NCBI GenBank assembly: GCA_900313615.1
Contig: OMRP01000003.1
Location: 1-64,000 of the forward strand
Direction of reading: 5' to 3'
From: an uncultured Prevotellaceae bacterium
Lineage (GTDB): Bacteria; Bacteroidota; Bacteroidia; Bacteroidales; Bacteroidaceae
Length of the DNA: 64,000 nucleotides
The position numbers and the translations under genes are program-made. Of the stretch, positions 27,408 through 36,247 are shown in pieces. The first letter of the stretch is position 1; the number at the start of each line of letters is the position of its first letter. The notes beneath the pieces are model-generated. The model was not told the DNA's origin, did no database searches, and was given only the letters and a program-made list of their open reading frames with translations.

Positions 27408-28190
27408 ATGCACTCCAGAGAAGAAAAACTCGAGGCTTTTGGACGCTTGCTTGATGTGCTAGATCGCCTTCGCAAGGAATGCCCATGGGATAAGAAACAA
27501 ACCAATGAAAGCTTAAGGCCCAACACCATTGAAGAGACCTTCGAATTGGCCGATGCACTCATTAAAGACGATATGGCAAACATCCGTGAAGAATTGGGGG
27601 ATGTAATCATGCACGTCATTTTTTATGCGCTTATCGGACAGGAAAAAGGTGATTTCGACATCGCTGACGTGTGTGACAAAGAGGCGGAGAAATTGATTTT
27701 CCGCCACCCGCATATCTACGGAGAGGTGCAGGCTGACACGGAAGAAAAGGTGCTCCAGAATTGGGAACAAATCAAGTTGAAGGAGAAGCAGGGCAAGAAG
27801 AGAGTCCTTTCAGGAGTGCCAAACTCGCTGCCTTCGCTCATCAAGGCATATCGTATTCAAGACAAAGCCCGTAACGTGGGCTTCGATTGGAAAGAGAAAG
27901 ACGATGTTTGGGACAAGGTACGCGAGGAACTTGGCGAATTGGAGGCAGAGCTGAAAAGAGAGGACAAGGAACATTCGGAAAAGGAACTGGGTGACTTCCT
28001 GTTCAGCGTTATCAATGCTGCTAGACTCTACCACCTCAATCCAGACAATGCTCTTGAGATGACCAACCAGAAGTTCATAAGGCGTTTCAACTACGTGGAG
28101 GAACAGACGCTAAGCAAAGGCAGGCAACTTGCCGATATGACACTGGAAGAGATGGATCAACTTTGGAACGAAGCAAAAAGCAAGGAATAA
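27408..28190 (+). CDS. mazG: Nucleoside triphosphate pyrophosphohydrolase
   Basis: 260 residues with two tandem MazG domains. The first has CPWDKKQTNESLRPNTIEE, then FELADAL and REELGDVIMHVIF, the EExxE...EExxD metal-binding pattern. The second, from about residue 145, has REELGELEAEL and EKELGDFLFSVIN. MazG hydrolyses NTPs and dNTPs to monophosphates and pyrophosphate, a house-cleaning role. A ribosome-binding site is not obvious because the heptamer array occupies the leader. Confidence 0.93.
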   Translation: MHSREEKLEAFGRLLDVLDRLRKECPWDKKQTNESLRPNTIEETFELADALIKDDMANIREELGDVIMHVIFYALIGQEKGDFDIADVCDKEAEKLIFRHPHIYGEVQADTEEKVLQNWEQIKLKEKQGKKRVLSGVPNSLPSLIKAYRIQDKARNVGFDWKEKDDVWDKVREELGELEAELKREDKEHSEKELGDFLFSVINAARLYHLNPDNALEMTNQKFIRRFNYVEEQTLSKGRQLADMTLEEMDQLWNEAKSKE

Positions 28191-28236
28191 TCATTATTCC
28201 AACCTCAATACATCATTTCCCAAATACCAATAAACT

Positions 28237-28788
28237 ATGAAAATCAGGAAGACCATCATGCTCGTGGCCCTTGCGGTGCTGGCCGTCGTGGCTTGTAAGG
28301 AAAAGAAAGACACCAACCGTCCCGTATTGTCCATACAGTCGGAAAATGAAGAGGCCGACACTACTGCTTATGGCAAATGCTTCGGTGCGGCCATGAATTC
28401 GCTTATGCTCGTAACCGACAACGGCGATACGATAGCGTATATGCTGGAAACGGATACGGTCAGGGCTGATGTGCAAGGCGGACTCTTTGATGGTGACAAA
28501 CTGGCCATCTTGGCAAATAATGTTGATGGCACAATGCGAGCGACGAAGGTAATTAATCTTACTACATTGCTTGGAAAGTGGACGAACGTGGCGAGAAATT
28601 TCGACATCAAGGATGGTGGAGTGGTGGAATCGCATGTTTCGGCGGAGTCGAAGCCTTACACATCGTGGAAGATATACAATGGAAAACTGATTCTTTCTAC
28701 CGACACCTTCGAAATAACAAACCTCGGTCCTGACTCGTTATACCTCGAAAACGATAATGGCATCTTTGCCTTCAAACGACAACTTTGA
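28237..28788 (+). CDS. Lipoprotein with lipocalin-like C-terminal domain
   Basis: 183 residues. Signal peptide with lipobox AVVAC puts the modified Cys at 20. Residues ~28-105 form a beta-rich part with repeats of D-x-G turns. From LLGKWTNVARN (about 110) the sequence follows the lipocalin-like domain common in Bacteroides lipoproteins, with a closing FKRQL strand. Function unknown; such proteins sit in the outer membrane and may bind small hydrophobic ligands. Between mazG and rnz, 46 and 52 bases away. Confidence 0.65.
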   Translation: MKIRKTIMLVALAVLAVVACKEKKDTNRPVLSIQSENEEADTTAYGKCFGAAMNSLMLVTDNGDTIAYMLETDTVRADVQGGLFDGDKLAILANNVDGTMRATKVINLTTLLGKWTNVARNFDIKDGGVVESHVSAESKPYTSWKIYNGKLILSTDTFEITNLGPDSLYLENDNGIFAFKRQL

Positions 28789-28799
28789 TTTTCCCCATC

Positions 28800-28834
28800 A
28801 CTCGTTACTCGTAGCTCGTCACTCGTAACTCCTC
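28800..28834. repeat. Heptamer array in front of rnz
   Basis: Five units ACTCGTT, ACTCGTA, GCTCGTC, ACTCGTA, ACTCCTC with an exact 7-base step, followed by ACTAGA and the rnz ATG at 28841. The array takes the place of a normal ribosome-binding leader. Confidence 0.7.
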
Positions 28835-28840
28835 ACTAGA

Positions 28841-29755
28841 ATGCAGCCTTTCAAAGTTCATGTCCTCGGTTGTGGCAGCGCCAAACCAACGCCACGCCAT
28901 CTCGCATCATCTCAAGTGGTGGAGATAAGGGGGAAATTGTTCCTTGTCGACTGCGCTGAAGGCACACAAATGCAATTACGACGGTTACGTTTGGGGTATG
29001 CCAAAATCGGAAACGTTTTCATCTCGCACCTGCATGGCGACCACTGTTTTGGACTGATGGGCCTGATTAATTCTTTTGGATTGCTCGACCGCACGGCTCC
29101 GCTTCATATCTTCGCTCCGGCAATGGGCGAGGAGATCTTTCACCAACTGATGGACATTTTCTGCCAACATCCAGGTTATGAGGTGGTGTACCATCCTGTC
29201 GACACGACCCAGCAAACGGTCATCTACGACGATCGGTCGCTGACAGTGGAAACGATTCCTCTTGAACACCGGGTGCCTTGTTGTGGCTTCCTTTTCCGGG
29301 AAAAACCGACTCTTCCGCATATCAATAGGGAGATGATTGATTTCTACCACATTCCAACATCTCAAATCAACAATATCAAGGCGGGAGCAGATTGGGCAAC
29401 GGAAACTGGCGAAATCATCCAAAACCATCGGCTGGTGCTGCCGGCAGATCCAGTGCGTTCATATGCATACTGTTCTGATACAAAGTATTTGCCGCACTTG
29501 TGTGAATTGGTGAAGGGGGTGGATCTGCTCTATCATGAAAGCACCTATGGCGACGATAAACTCGACAATGCGGAGAAATACTGCCACAGCACGGCTCGTC
29601 AAGCTGCTCAAGTGGCTTGTTCGGCTCAGGTTAAACAACTAATGCTGGGCCACTATAGTGCCCGCTATACTGATGAGATGGTTTTGCTTCGACAAGCACA
29701 GGAAGTTTTCCCAAATACAATTCTTTCAAATGAAGGGTTGGTGGTAAATGTTTAG
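28841..29755 (+). CDS. rnz: Ribonuclease Z
   Basis: 304 residues, metallo-beta-lactamase-fold tRNA 3' endonuclease. LGCGSAKPTPRHLASSQVV at the start, VDCAEGTQMQLRR, the zinc motif HLHGDHCF (H63, H65, D67, H68), and downstream His/Asp sites in EHRVPCCGF, CSDTKYLP and LGHYSARY. It removes the tRNA 3' trailer, which fits a genome where CCA is not always encoded, as in the tRNA-Ser here. Confidence 0.95.
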   Translation: MQPFKVHVLGCGSAKPTPRHLASSQVVEIRGKLFLVDCAEGTQMQLRRLRLGYAKIGNVFISHLHGDHCFGLMGLINSFGLLDRTAPLHIFAPAMGEEIFHQLMDIFCQHPGYEVVYHPVDTTQQTVIYDDRSLTVETIPLEHRVPCCGFLFREKPTLPHINREMIDFYHIPTSQINNIKAGADWATETGEIIQNHRLVLPADPVRSYAYCSDTKYLPHLCELVKGVDLLYHESTYGDDKLDNAEKYCHSTARQAAQVACSAQVKQLMLGHYSARYTDEMVLLRQAQEVFPNTILSNEGLVVNV

Positions 29756-29794
29756 TTAAAAAAAATTAAATATACAATAACTTAGATGTGGTAG

Positions 29795-29825
29795 TTGCAT
29801 TTTCGCAAATTATGCACTATCTTTG
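29795..29825 (+). promoter_or_regulatory. Promoter of the envelope module
   Basis: TTG (29795-29797), 20-base spacer, TATCTTTG (29818-29825), 18-24 bases before the first ATGs. Confidence 0.7.
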
Positions 29826-29843
29826 CAATGTTATAACAGAATC

Positions 29844-30158
29844 ATGCGTATGAACAAGACAATACTTACTATATTATTTTCCATGACCTTTATGCTAGGC
29901 TTGCCTTCCAGCGCGACAGCTAGCCAAGCTATCGAAATCGTAGAAAACGATTTCCAAACAGTGTCGATATCAGTGTCTGAATCGGTGCTACATATAGCAA
30001 ATGCCAATGGCATGACGTTGGAAATATTTAATGTGGCCGGCGTAAAAGTGATGAGTATAAAAGTGGAGGGACAGGACAAAAAATATGAGCTGAACCTGCC
30101 CAAAGGATGCTACATCGTAAAAGTTGGCAAAACCGTTAGAAAAATATCAATCAGGTGA
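29844..30158 (+). CDS. Small secreted protein made of a sorting-domain-like module
   Basis: 104 residues from ATG 29844, or 102 from ATG 29850; a TTG start at 29823 overlaps the promoter and is unlikely. Signal peptide (TILTILFSMTFMLGLPSSATA), then about 75 residues that are only a beta-sandwich like the type A C-terminal sorting domain: SVSESVLHIANANG, LEIFNVAGVKVMSI, LNLPKGCYIVKVG, KISIR. Normally this module is attached to a large cargo; here nothing precedes it. Its stop overlaps the GTG start of the L,D-transpeptidase, so the two are coupled. Role unknown. Confidence 0.7.
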   Translation: MRMNKTILTILFSMTFMLGLPSSATASQAIEIVENDFQTVSISVSESVLHIANANGMTLEIFNVAGVKVMSIKVEGQDKKYELNLPKGCYIVKVGKTVRKISIR

Positions 30159-31675
30159 GAAAATTCCACCATCTCCTTTACCTCATTTTTGTTTCTTTTA
30201 TTCTGACAGTAGCTATTGCTTGTCAGGATAATCAACGTGTGGATACACGTGATGTGCAACTGAGCGATTACGATGCAATCAAGGATGATGCCTATGCGCT
30301 CAGTTCTCGACGGTTGAGAGACAAAATTGCCAGTCTGTGCAAAAATGATAAGGAGAGTGACGTGGCCAACACTACCACCCGTAAGCATTATCTTAATTCG
30401 GAACCTTTCATTTGGATTGATCGCCAAGGAGTAAGTTCCCAGGCCGACACGCTTGTCGCTTTTCTTGAAAATGTAGAACAGCAGGGCCTGAATAAAGGCG
30501 TTTTCCGACTGGAACAAATAAAACAAGACCTAGACAGAGCGAGAAAACTCGACTTTGACGACAAGCACAAAATCAATGATGTGCTGGCACGACTTGAATA
30601 CAATCTCACAAAAGCGTATTTTAGGTATGCTGCGGGACAGCGTTTCGGGTTCGTCAACCCACTGACATCGCTGAATAGAATCCAATTGGTGGGCTCTGAT
30701 ACGGTGAAGGTGAAAACAAAAGTCTACGACTTGAAGCTGCAACAACCCGACAGGCGGTTCTTCGATATGGCTATACGGCAGGTACGAAACGACAGCGTAG
30801 CGTCTTTCCTAAATGAGGTACAGCCGAAAGGTGATATCTACAACGCTTTGCTGCGTCGGCTCGCCTCTGCCAACGGCGATTACCGGAAGAAAGTGCAGGT
30901 CAACATAGAAAGGTGCCGGTGGCGCCTCGACGACCCTATTGAAAAGCATGAAAAATATGTGTTTGTCAATGTGGCTGAACAGATGCTCTATGCCGTGACT
31001 CCCGATTCCACCATGGTGATGAAGGTTTGCTGTGGAACAGTTGGAAACAAAACACCGCTCCTTAATAGCTACATCAAGAAGATGGAACTTAATCCTGTTT
31101 GGCGAATGCCCTACAGTATTATTAAAGGCATAGCGGGCAGAGCGGGCTCGTCGTCGTATTTCGGAAAACGGCGTTATAGTATCTACGACGGCTCGGGTAG
31201 AAAAGTCGACCCATCGAAAGTGACAAGGGCACAACTCCTTAGTGGACGTTATTCGGTGGTGCAAAGCAGTGGTTCTGGAAATTCGCTGGGGAAAATAATT
31301 TTCCGATTCGACAATCCTTATTCTGTCTACCTCCATCATACCAGTAGCCCATGGGTGTTCTCGCAGCAGAACAGGTGCGTGTCCCATGGATGTGTGAGGG
31401 TGGAGCGTCCCTACGACCTGGCGGTATTCCTCCTCAGCGATTCGCAGAAAGGAAAAGCTTCCGATATTAAATATTCAATGGACCATGGCACGGAATCCAA
31501 AGATTCCATAGATACCACACGTGTAATCAAAAACTTGCCAGTGGAACCTCAAATACCTGTTTACCTAAATTATTTCACCATCTACACCGACCGGAATAAT
31601 CAAATGCGTGAATTCAACGATGTCTATGGATTCGATAAACTGCTTTATTCCCAGTTGGCTCCTCTAGTGAAATAA
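30155..31675 (+). CDS. YcbB-type L,D-transpeptidase lipoprotein
   Basis: 506 residues from GTG 30155, inside the previous stop (GTGA); the lipobox VAIAC (Cys 23) confirms the start. Residues ~60-250 form the YcbB-like scaffold region (FIWIDRQGVS, LARLEYNLTKAYFRYA), and from ~280 the YkuD catalytic domain: YVFVNVAEQMLYAV, MPYSIIKGIA, YLHHTSSPWVF, and the active-site motif SHGCVRVE near 410-417 with the catalytic Cys at about 413. These enzymes make 3-3 peptidoglycan crosslinks or anchor proteins to the wall. Its stop codon shares bases with the start of an ECF sigma gene (TAATG). Confidence 0.88.
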   Translation: MRKFHHLLYLIFVSFILTVAIACQDNQRVDTRDVQLSDYDAIKDDAYALSSRRLRDKIASLCKNDKESDVANTTTRKHYLNSEPFIWIDRQGVSSQADTLVAFLENVEQQGLNKGVFRLEQIKQDLDRARKLDFDDKHKINDVLARLEYNLTKAYFRYAAGQRFGFVNPLTSLNRIQLVGSDTVKVKTKVYDLKLQQPDRRFFDMAIRQVRNDSVASFLNEVQPKGDIYNALLRRLASANGDYRKKVQVNIERCRWRLDDPIEKHEKYVFVNVAEQMLYAVTPDSTMVMKVCCGTVGNKTPLLNSYIKKMELNPVWRMPYSIIKGIAGRAGSSSYFGKRRYSIYDGSGRKVDPSKVTRAQLLSGRYSVVQSSGSGNSLGKIIFRFDNPYSVYLHHTSSPWVFSQQNRCVSHGCVRVERPYDLAVFLLSDSQKGKASDIKYSMDHGTESKDSIDTTRVIKNLPVEPQIPVYLNYFTIYTDRNNQMREFNDVYGFDKLLYSQLAPLVK

Positions 31676-32241
31676 TGCCGACATACCAATTTATGGAGCA
31701 CTTCGACGAAAATAAAGTCATTGAAGAGCTGCTCGAACCGAAGACAAGGCACAGAGCGTTCGAGACCATCGTGAGACGGGAGTCGGAAAACTTGTATTGG
31801 GTTATCCGACGTATCGTGCTGTCTCACGACGATGCTGACGATGTGCTGCAAAACACTTTTCTTAAAGCATGGAATTCCATTGAACAGTTCCAAAACAGAT
31901 CCAAAATCTCTACATGGCTGTATAGGATAGCCGTCAACGAGGCGCTCGACTTTGTCAGGCGTAATAAATATGTGGCTGATGTCGATGCTGATGACCCCAA
32001 AGGGGTGGCTGCTCAACTCATGGCCGACAACTGGTTCGATGGTGACAGGGTCGATGCGCTCCTTCAAGAGGCAATAGCTACGTTGCCCGATGTGCAACGG
32101 ACGGTGTTCATTCTGAAGTATTACGAAAACATGAAATACTCGGAAATGAGCCGGGTGCTTGACACCTCAGAAGGTGCTCTCAAATCGTCATATCACATCG
32201 CCGTAAAGAAAATCAGCGAGTATGTTAGCCGAAATGAGTAG
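31675..32241 (+). CDS. ECF-family RNA polymerase sigma factor
   Basis: 188 residues. Region 2: DDADDVLQNTFLKAWN with SKISTWLYRIAVNEALDFVR; region 4: VQRTVFILKYYENMKYSEMS, then EGALKSSYHIAVKKI as recognition helix. The start codon overlaps the L,D-transpeptidase stop, which ties its expression to a cell-wall enzyme. The following two genes look like an anti-sigma factor and a periplasmic Spy-like protein, so the set probably answers envelope stress. Confidence 0.92.
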   Translation: MPTYQFMEHFDENKVIEELLEPKTRHRAFETIVRRESENLYWVIRRIVLSHDDADDVLQNTFLKAWNSIEQFQNRSKISTWLYRIAVNEALDFVRRNKYVADVDADDPKGVAAQLMADNWFDGDRVDALLQEAIATLPDVQRTVFILKYYENMKYSEMSRVLDTSEGALKSSYHIAVKKISEYVSRNE

Positions 32242-32404
32242 TTGAATAAGGGCGGATGATGAAAAATAATCAATTTCAATTAAACCATCGCTGAAAAAAA
32301 ACGTCATAATCATACAAACAAATAAATTCTTATTTATCGAATAATAGTATGAGGTGGCAAAGCTAGTGCTAACGCCTTCCTCACACGATAAACAAAGCGA
32401 GATA

Positions 32405-32794
32405 ATGAATGCTGGAATGAGTGAACAGGAAATTATGGAAATGGCACGGGAGCGATTGAATGTCAATCACTTCAAGACTCCAGATGGATATTTTGAACAA
32501 CTCAACCAACGGATTTTACAGAAGATTGACGGAAATGTCCAACAGGATGCTGCCAAAGTGGTGCCAATGCATAAAAAGGGTACGAGATACATCGCCATTG
32601 CTGCGTCTGTCATGGCTCTCTTTACCCTTGGATCAATGTACAATGCTTTCATACGCCATGAAAAGGGTATCTCTGATAAAACGACAGCAGTAGCGGTCCA
32701 ACAGCAAACAATGTCCTCAGATGCGTTTGAATTGGCGGCCGACTATACCATGTGCGATAATGATGATATCATGGCGTTCTTGATAGAAGAATGA
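32405..32794 (+). CDS. Anti-sigma-like single-pass membrane protein
   Basis: 129 residues from ATG 32405; GTG 32354 in frame is an alternative but has no ribosome-binding site. A cytoplasmic N-terminal helix region (MSEQEIMEMARERL, HFKTPDGYFEQLNQRIL) is followed by one membrane helix (YIAIAASVMALFTLGSMY) and a short acidic periplasmic tail ending DDIMAFLIEE. Position after an ECF sigma gene and this topology fit an anti-sigma factor, though no known anti-sigma domain is recognised. 163 bases separate it from the sigma stop. Confidence 0.65.
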   Translation: MNAGMSEQEIMEMARERLNVNHFKTPDGYFEQLNQRILQKIDGNVQQDAAKVVPMHKKGTRYIAIAASVMALFTLGSMYNAFIRHEKGISDKTTAVAVQQQTMSSDAFELAADYTMCDNDDIMAFLIEE

Positions 32795-32818
32795 GAACAT
32801 AAACTGAAGACTATATAA

Positions 32819-33244
32819 ATGAGGAGAATCTTTTACATAACGATACTGATGCTTGCCTTCGTGATGACAGGGCATGCACAGCAGCACCACGGTTTCGATT
32901 ACGCTAGATTTCAATCCGACATGATCACGTTTATCGCCAACGAAGCGAAACTGAATGCCGCTCAGCTTCAACAGTTCAAGCCCATTTGCGAAGCGATGCT
33001 GGCTCAGAAAAGGGTCCTGTTCAAAAGAGTGAGAGAAGCTAATCGTTCTACTTACACCACCAATGAGGATTTTAAAAACGCCATACAGAAAGTGGATAAG
33101 TGGGAGCTGGAGATGAAAACCTTGGAAAAGACTTATCACGATAACCTTCTTAAAGTGCTCCCTGCCCAAAAAGTGTTCCTCATTATTAAGGCAGAAGCCA
33201 AATACCACAAACAGGTGTTCAGAAGGGCTGCAGGAAGAAGATGA
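32819..33244 (+). CDS. Spy/CpxP-like periplasmic helical protein
   Basis: 141 residues with signal peptide (YITILMLAFVMTGHAQ). The mature part is all helical: FIANEAKLNAAQLQQFKPIC, a basic stretch KRVLFKRVREANRS, and LLKVLPAQKVFLIIKAEAK. The pattern of an N-terminal x-L-N-A-x-Q-x-x-x-F and a later LPAQK-like turn matches the LTxxQ-type periplasmic chaperones and metal sensors (Spy, CpxP, ZraP) in arrangement. Probably the output of the sigma/anti-sigma pair upstream. A terminator follows. Confidence 0.65.
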   Translation: MRRIFYITILMLAFVMTGHAQQHHGFDYARFQSDMITFIANEAKLNAAQLQQFKPICEAMLAQKRVLFKRVREANRSTYTTNEDFKNAIQKVDKWELEMKTLEKTYHDNLLKVLPAQKVFLIIKAEAKYHKQVFRRAAGRR

Positions 33245-33264
33245 CAGCAAATACTAAATAAATA

Positions 33265-33310
33265 AAATGGAGTGTTTTCTATCAAGAAATCATTCCATTT
33301 TTCTTTTTTT
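33265..33310 (+). terminator. Terminator of the envelope module
   Basis: AAATGGAGTG pairs with CATTCCATTT (one G-T pair), then TTCTTTTTTT. Confidence 0.75.
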
Positions 33311-33536
33311 ATAACCTCCAAACCTAAAATGTTTTTAAAATTTCGTACATTTTGGCGAATTCCCTTTCCCATTCGGAAAAAAAACAGTAATTTTACACCT
33401 TGAAAACAGCCCAAAATCGCTTAAAACGAAAATAAACGGCCTTCTGGGCGATTTTCAAAGAATTGACAGCTGTAAGATAGTACACTAACTTCATAATAAA
33501 CAGAACTAATAAGAATACACCGTAATAAATAATGTA

Positions 33537-36164
33537 ATGGACGAGAATCAAAATTTCGAACAAGACAAAATTATCAAAATCAATATCGAGGAGGAAATGA
33601 AGTCCTCCTATATCGACTATTCTATGTCGGTGATTGTGGCCAGGGCTCTGCCTGATGTGAGAGATGGTTTCAAACCAGTACATCGCCGCATCCTCTATGG
33701 AATGCTCGGAATTGGCAACACTAGCAACAATCCCTACAAAAAATGCGCTCGTGTCGTGGGCGAAGTATTGGGTAAATACCACCCACATGGCGATAGCTCC
33801 GTTTATGGTGCCCTAGTACGTATGGCTCAGGAATGGAATATGCGCTATACGCTTGTCGACAAACATGGAAACTTCGGTTCTGTCGATGGTGACGCTCCGG
33901 CTGCCATGCGTTATACAGAATGCCGCCTATCGAAAATGGGTGAACATATCATGGACGACCTCGAGAAGGATACGGTCATCATGACCAGTAACTTCGACGA
34001 GACGCTCAAGGAACCGAGCGTGATGCCAACAAAGGTGCCCAACCTCTTGGTCAATGGTGGCAATGGTATTGCCGTGGGCATGGCCACGAACATTCCAACG
34101 CATAACTTGGCGGAAGTAATCGACGGATGCTGCGCGTATATAGACAATCCTGATATCGATACGGAAGGACTGATGCAGTATATTCCAGCGCCAGACTTTC
34201 CAACGGGTGCGTTCATCTACGGTATTCAGGGCGTGAAAGATGCCTATGAAACGGGTAGGGGACGTATCGTCATTCGGGCAAAGGCGGAAATAGAAAGCCA
34301 TGAGAGCCATGACAAGATCGTGGTGACGGAAATACCTTACGGTGTTAACAAGCAACAGCTCATCGAATACATTGCCGAATTGGTGAAAGATGGTAAGTTG
34401 GAAGGCATTTCCAATGTGAACGATGAGACTGGTCGCCAAGGCATGCGCATTGTGGTGGATGTGAAGAAAGATGCCAATGCGAATGTCATACTCAACAAAC
34501 TGTTTAAGATGACGGCGCTGCAAAGTTCGTTCTCCGTCAATTGCATCGCCTTGGTTCCAAATCCCTCCAATCCGCTGCAACTGCGACCGAAACTGCTTAA
34601 CCTCAAAGACTGCATACGCTATTTCGTGGAGCATAGGCACGATGTGACCATACGAAGGACTAACTTCGAATTGAAGAAAGCCAAAGACAGGGCGCATATC
34701 CTTGAAGGATTGATCATCGCGTGCGACAATATCGACGAAGTGGTGCATATCATTCGGGCATCCAAAACGCCCACCGATGCACAGCGCAATTTGGAGCAGC
34801 GCTTCAATCTCGACGAGTTGCAGTCGAAGGCGATTGTCGACATGCGCCTGTCGCAACTCACAGGACTGCGCATGGATCAGTTGCATGAGGAATATGAGGA
34901 ACTGAAAAAACTGATTGATTACCTACAGCAGATTCTCGACGATCCCGAGTTGTGCAAGAAGGTAATGAAGGATGAACTGATTGAGGTAAAGGAAAAATAC
35001 GGTGACGAACGACGCACGGAGATAAAATATTCATCCGAGGAGTTCAACCCCGAAGATTTCTATCCTAACGATCCGGTGGTCATCACCGTCAGTCACTTAG
35101 GATATATCAAGCGCACGCCATTGTCGGAATTCCGCGAACAGGCACGTGGTGGCGTCGGCTCGAAAGGGGCACGGTCCAGGGAACAGGACTTTACGGAGTT
35201 TATCTACCCCGCCACTATGCACCAGACGATGCTCTTCTTCACGAAGAAAGGTCGCTGCTACTGGCTCAAATGCTATGAGATTCCCGAAGGTGACAAGAAC
35301 TCGAAGGGTAGGGCGATTCAAAATATGCTCAACATCGATAAAGATGATGCCGTGAATGCGTTCTTGCGCTTGCGTGGACTCAACGATGAAGAGTTCATCA
35401 ACTCTCACTTTGTGGTGTTTGCCACCCGTAAGGGTGTGGTCAAGAAGACATGCCTCAAGGATTATAGCCGTCCCAGAACCAATGGCGTGAATGCCATCAA
35501 TATTATGGAAGGTGACGAGGTGGTCGACGTGCGTCTGACCAACGGACACAATGAACTTATCATTGCCAATAAGAACGGTAGGGCTGTGCGTTTCGACGAG
35601 AATGCCGTGAGAACGATGGGACGTGTGGCTACTGGCGTGCGTGGAATGCGGCTCGATGGAGGCGACGACGAGGTGGTGGGCATGATCGTGGTCAACAACT
35701 CGGAGACGGAAACCATCATGGTGGTCAGCGAAAACGGTTATGGAAAACGCTCACAAGTAGAGGATTACCGTAAGACGAACCGTGGCGGTAAAGGCGTAAA
35801 AACGCTTAACATCACCGATAAGACGGGTAGGTTGGTTTCTATCAAGAACGTGACCGACGACAACGACCTCATGATTATCAACAAGAGTGGTATCACCATA
35901 AGGTTGGCTGTGGCTGAGTGCCGAGTCATGGGACGTAACACACAAGGTGTGCGACTTATCAACCTCACCAAGAAAAATGATGTCATCGCAAGCGTATGTA
36001 AAGTGATGAGCTCCGAACTCGAGGCTTCCGTGGAAGAGGAGAGTCGTGCCCAGTGGGCGCTCAAGTCGGAGAATATTCGACGCGATAACCTTGCCACTTC
36101 TACAGAGCCTGAGCTTGATGAAAAAACGGAGTCATCCGATGACATCGAACCCTCAGAGCAATAA
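33537..36164 (+). CDS. gyrA: DNA gyrase subunit A
   Basis: 875 residues. Breakage-reunion domain with catalytic Tyr126 in AAMRYTECR, QRDR at HPHGDSSVYGALVRMAQ, and a C-terminal beta-pinwheel from ~residue 520 with the GyrA-box-like QARGGVGSKGA. With GyrB it supercoils DNA. The residue in the place of E. coli Asp87 is Gly91; Ser87 (E. coli Ser83) is retained. The acidic tail (EPELDEKTESSDDIEPSEQ) is usual. Single gene with 292 non-coding bases upstream; no clear promoter box. Confidence 0.97.
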   Translation: MDENQNFEQDKIIKINIEEEMKSSYIDYSMSVIVARALPDVRDGFKPVHRRILYGMLGIGNTSNNPYKKCARVVGEVLGKYHPHGDSSVYGALVRMAQEWNMRYTLVDKHGNFGSVDGDAPAAMRYTECRLSKMGEHIMDDLEKDTVIMTSNFDETLKEPSVMPTKVPNLLVNGGNGIAVGMATNIPTHNLAEVIDGCCAYIDNPDIDTEGLMQYIPAPDFPTGAFIYGIQGVKDAYETGRGRIVIRAKAEIESHESHDKIVVTEIPYGVNKQQLIEYIAELVKDGKLEGISNVNDETGRQGMRIVVDVKKDANANVILNKLFKMTALQSSFSVNCIALVPNPSNPLQLRPKLLNLKDCIRYFVEHRHDVTIRRTNFELKKAKDRAHILEGLIIACDNIDEVVHIIRASKTPTDAQRNLEQRFNLDELQSKAIVDMRLSQLTGLRMDQLHEEYEELKKLIDYLQQILDDPELCKKVMKDELIEVKEKYGDERRTEIKYSSEEFNPEDFYPNDPVVITVSHLGYIKRTPLSEFREQARGGVGSKGARSREQDFTEFIYPATMHQTMLFFTKKGRCYWLKCYEIPEGDKNSKGRAIQNMLNIDKDDAVNAFLRLRGLNDEEFINSHFVVFATRKGVVKKTCLKDYSRPRTNGVNAINIMEGDEVVDVRLTNGHNELIIANKNGRAVRFDENAVRTMGRVATGVRGMRLDGGDDEVVGMIVVNNSETETIMVVSENGYGKRSQVEDYRKTNRGGKGVKTLNITDKTGRLVSIKNVTDDNDLMIINKSGITIRLAVAECRVMGRNTQGVRLINLTKKNDVIASVCKVMSSELEASVEEESRAQWALKSENIRRDNLATSTEPELDEKTESSDDIEPSEQ

Positions 36165-36247
36165 TATTCGCTAAATGTCGTTATAACCCAAATAACGTAT
36201 ATCGTTAATAACATAATTAGATAACAAACCTTTTAATAAAGACTAAT

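Noticed and set aside
33927-34886. 319-codon minus-strand frame inside gyrA
   Set aside because: Shadow of gyrA; His/Arg-rich text without domains.
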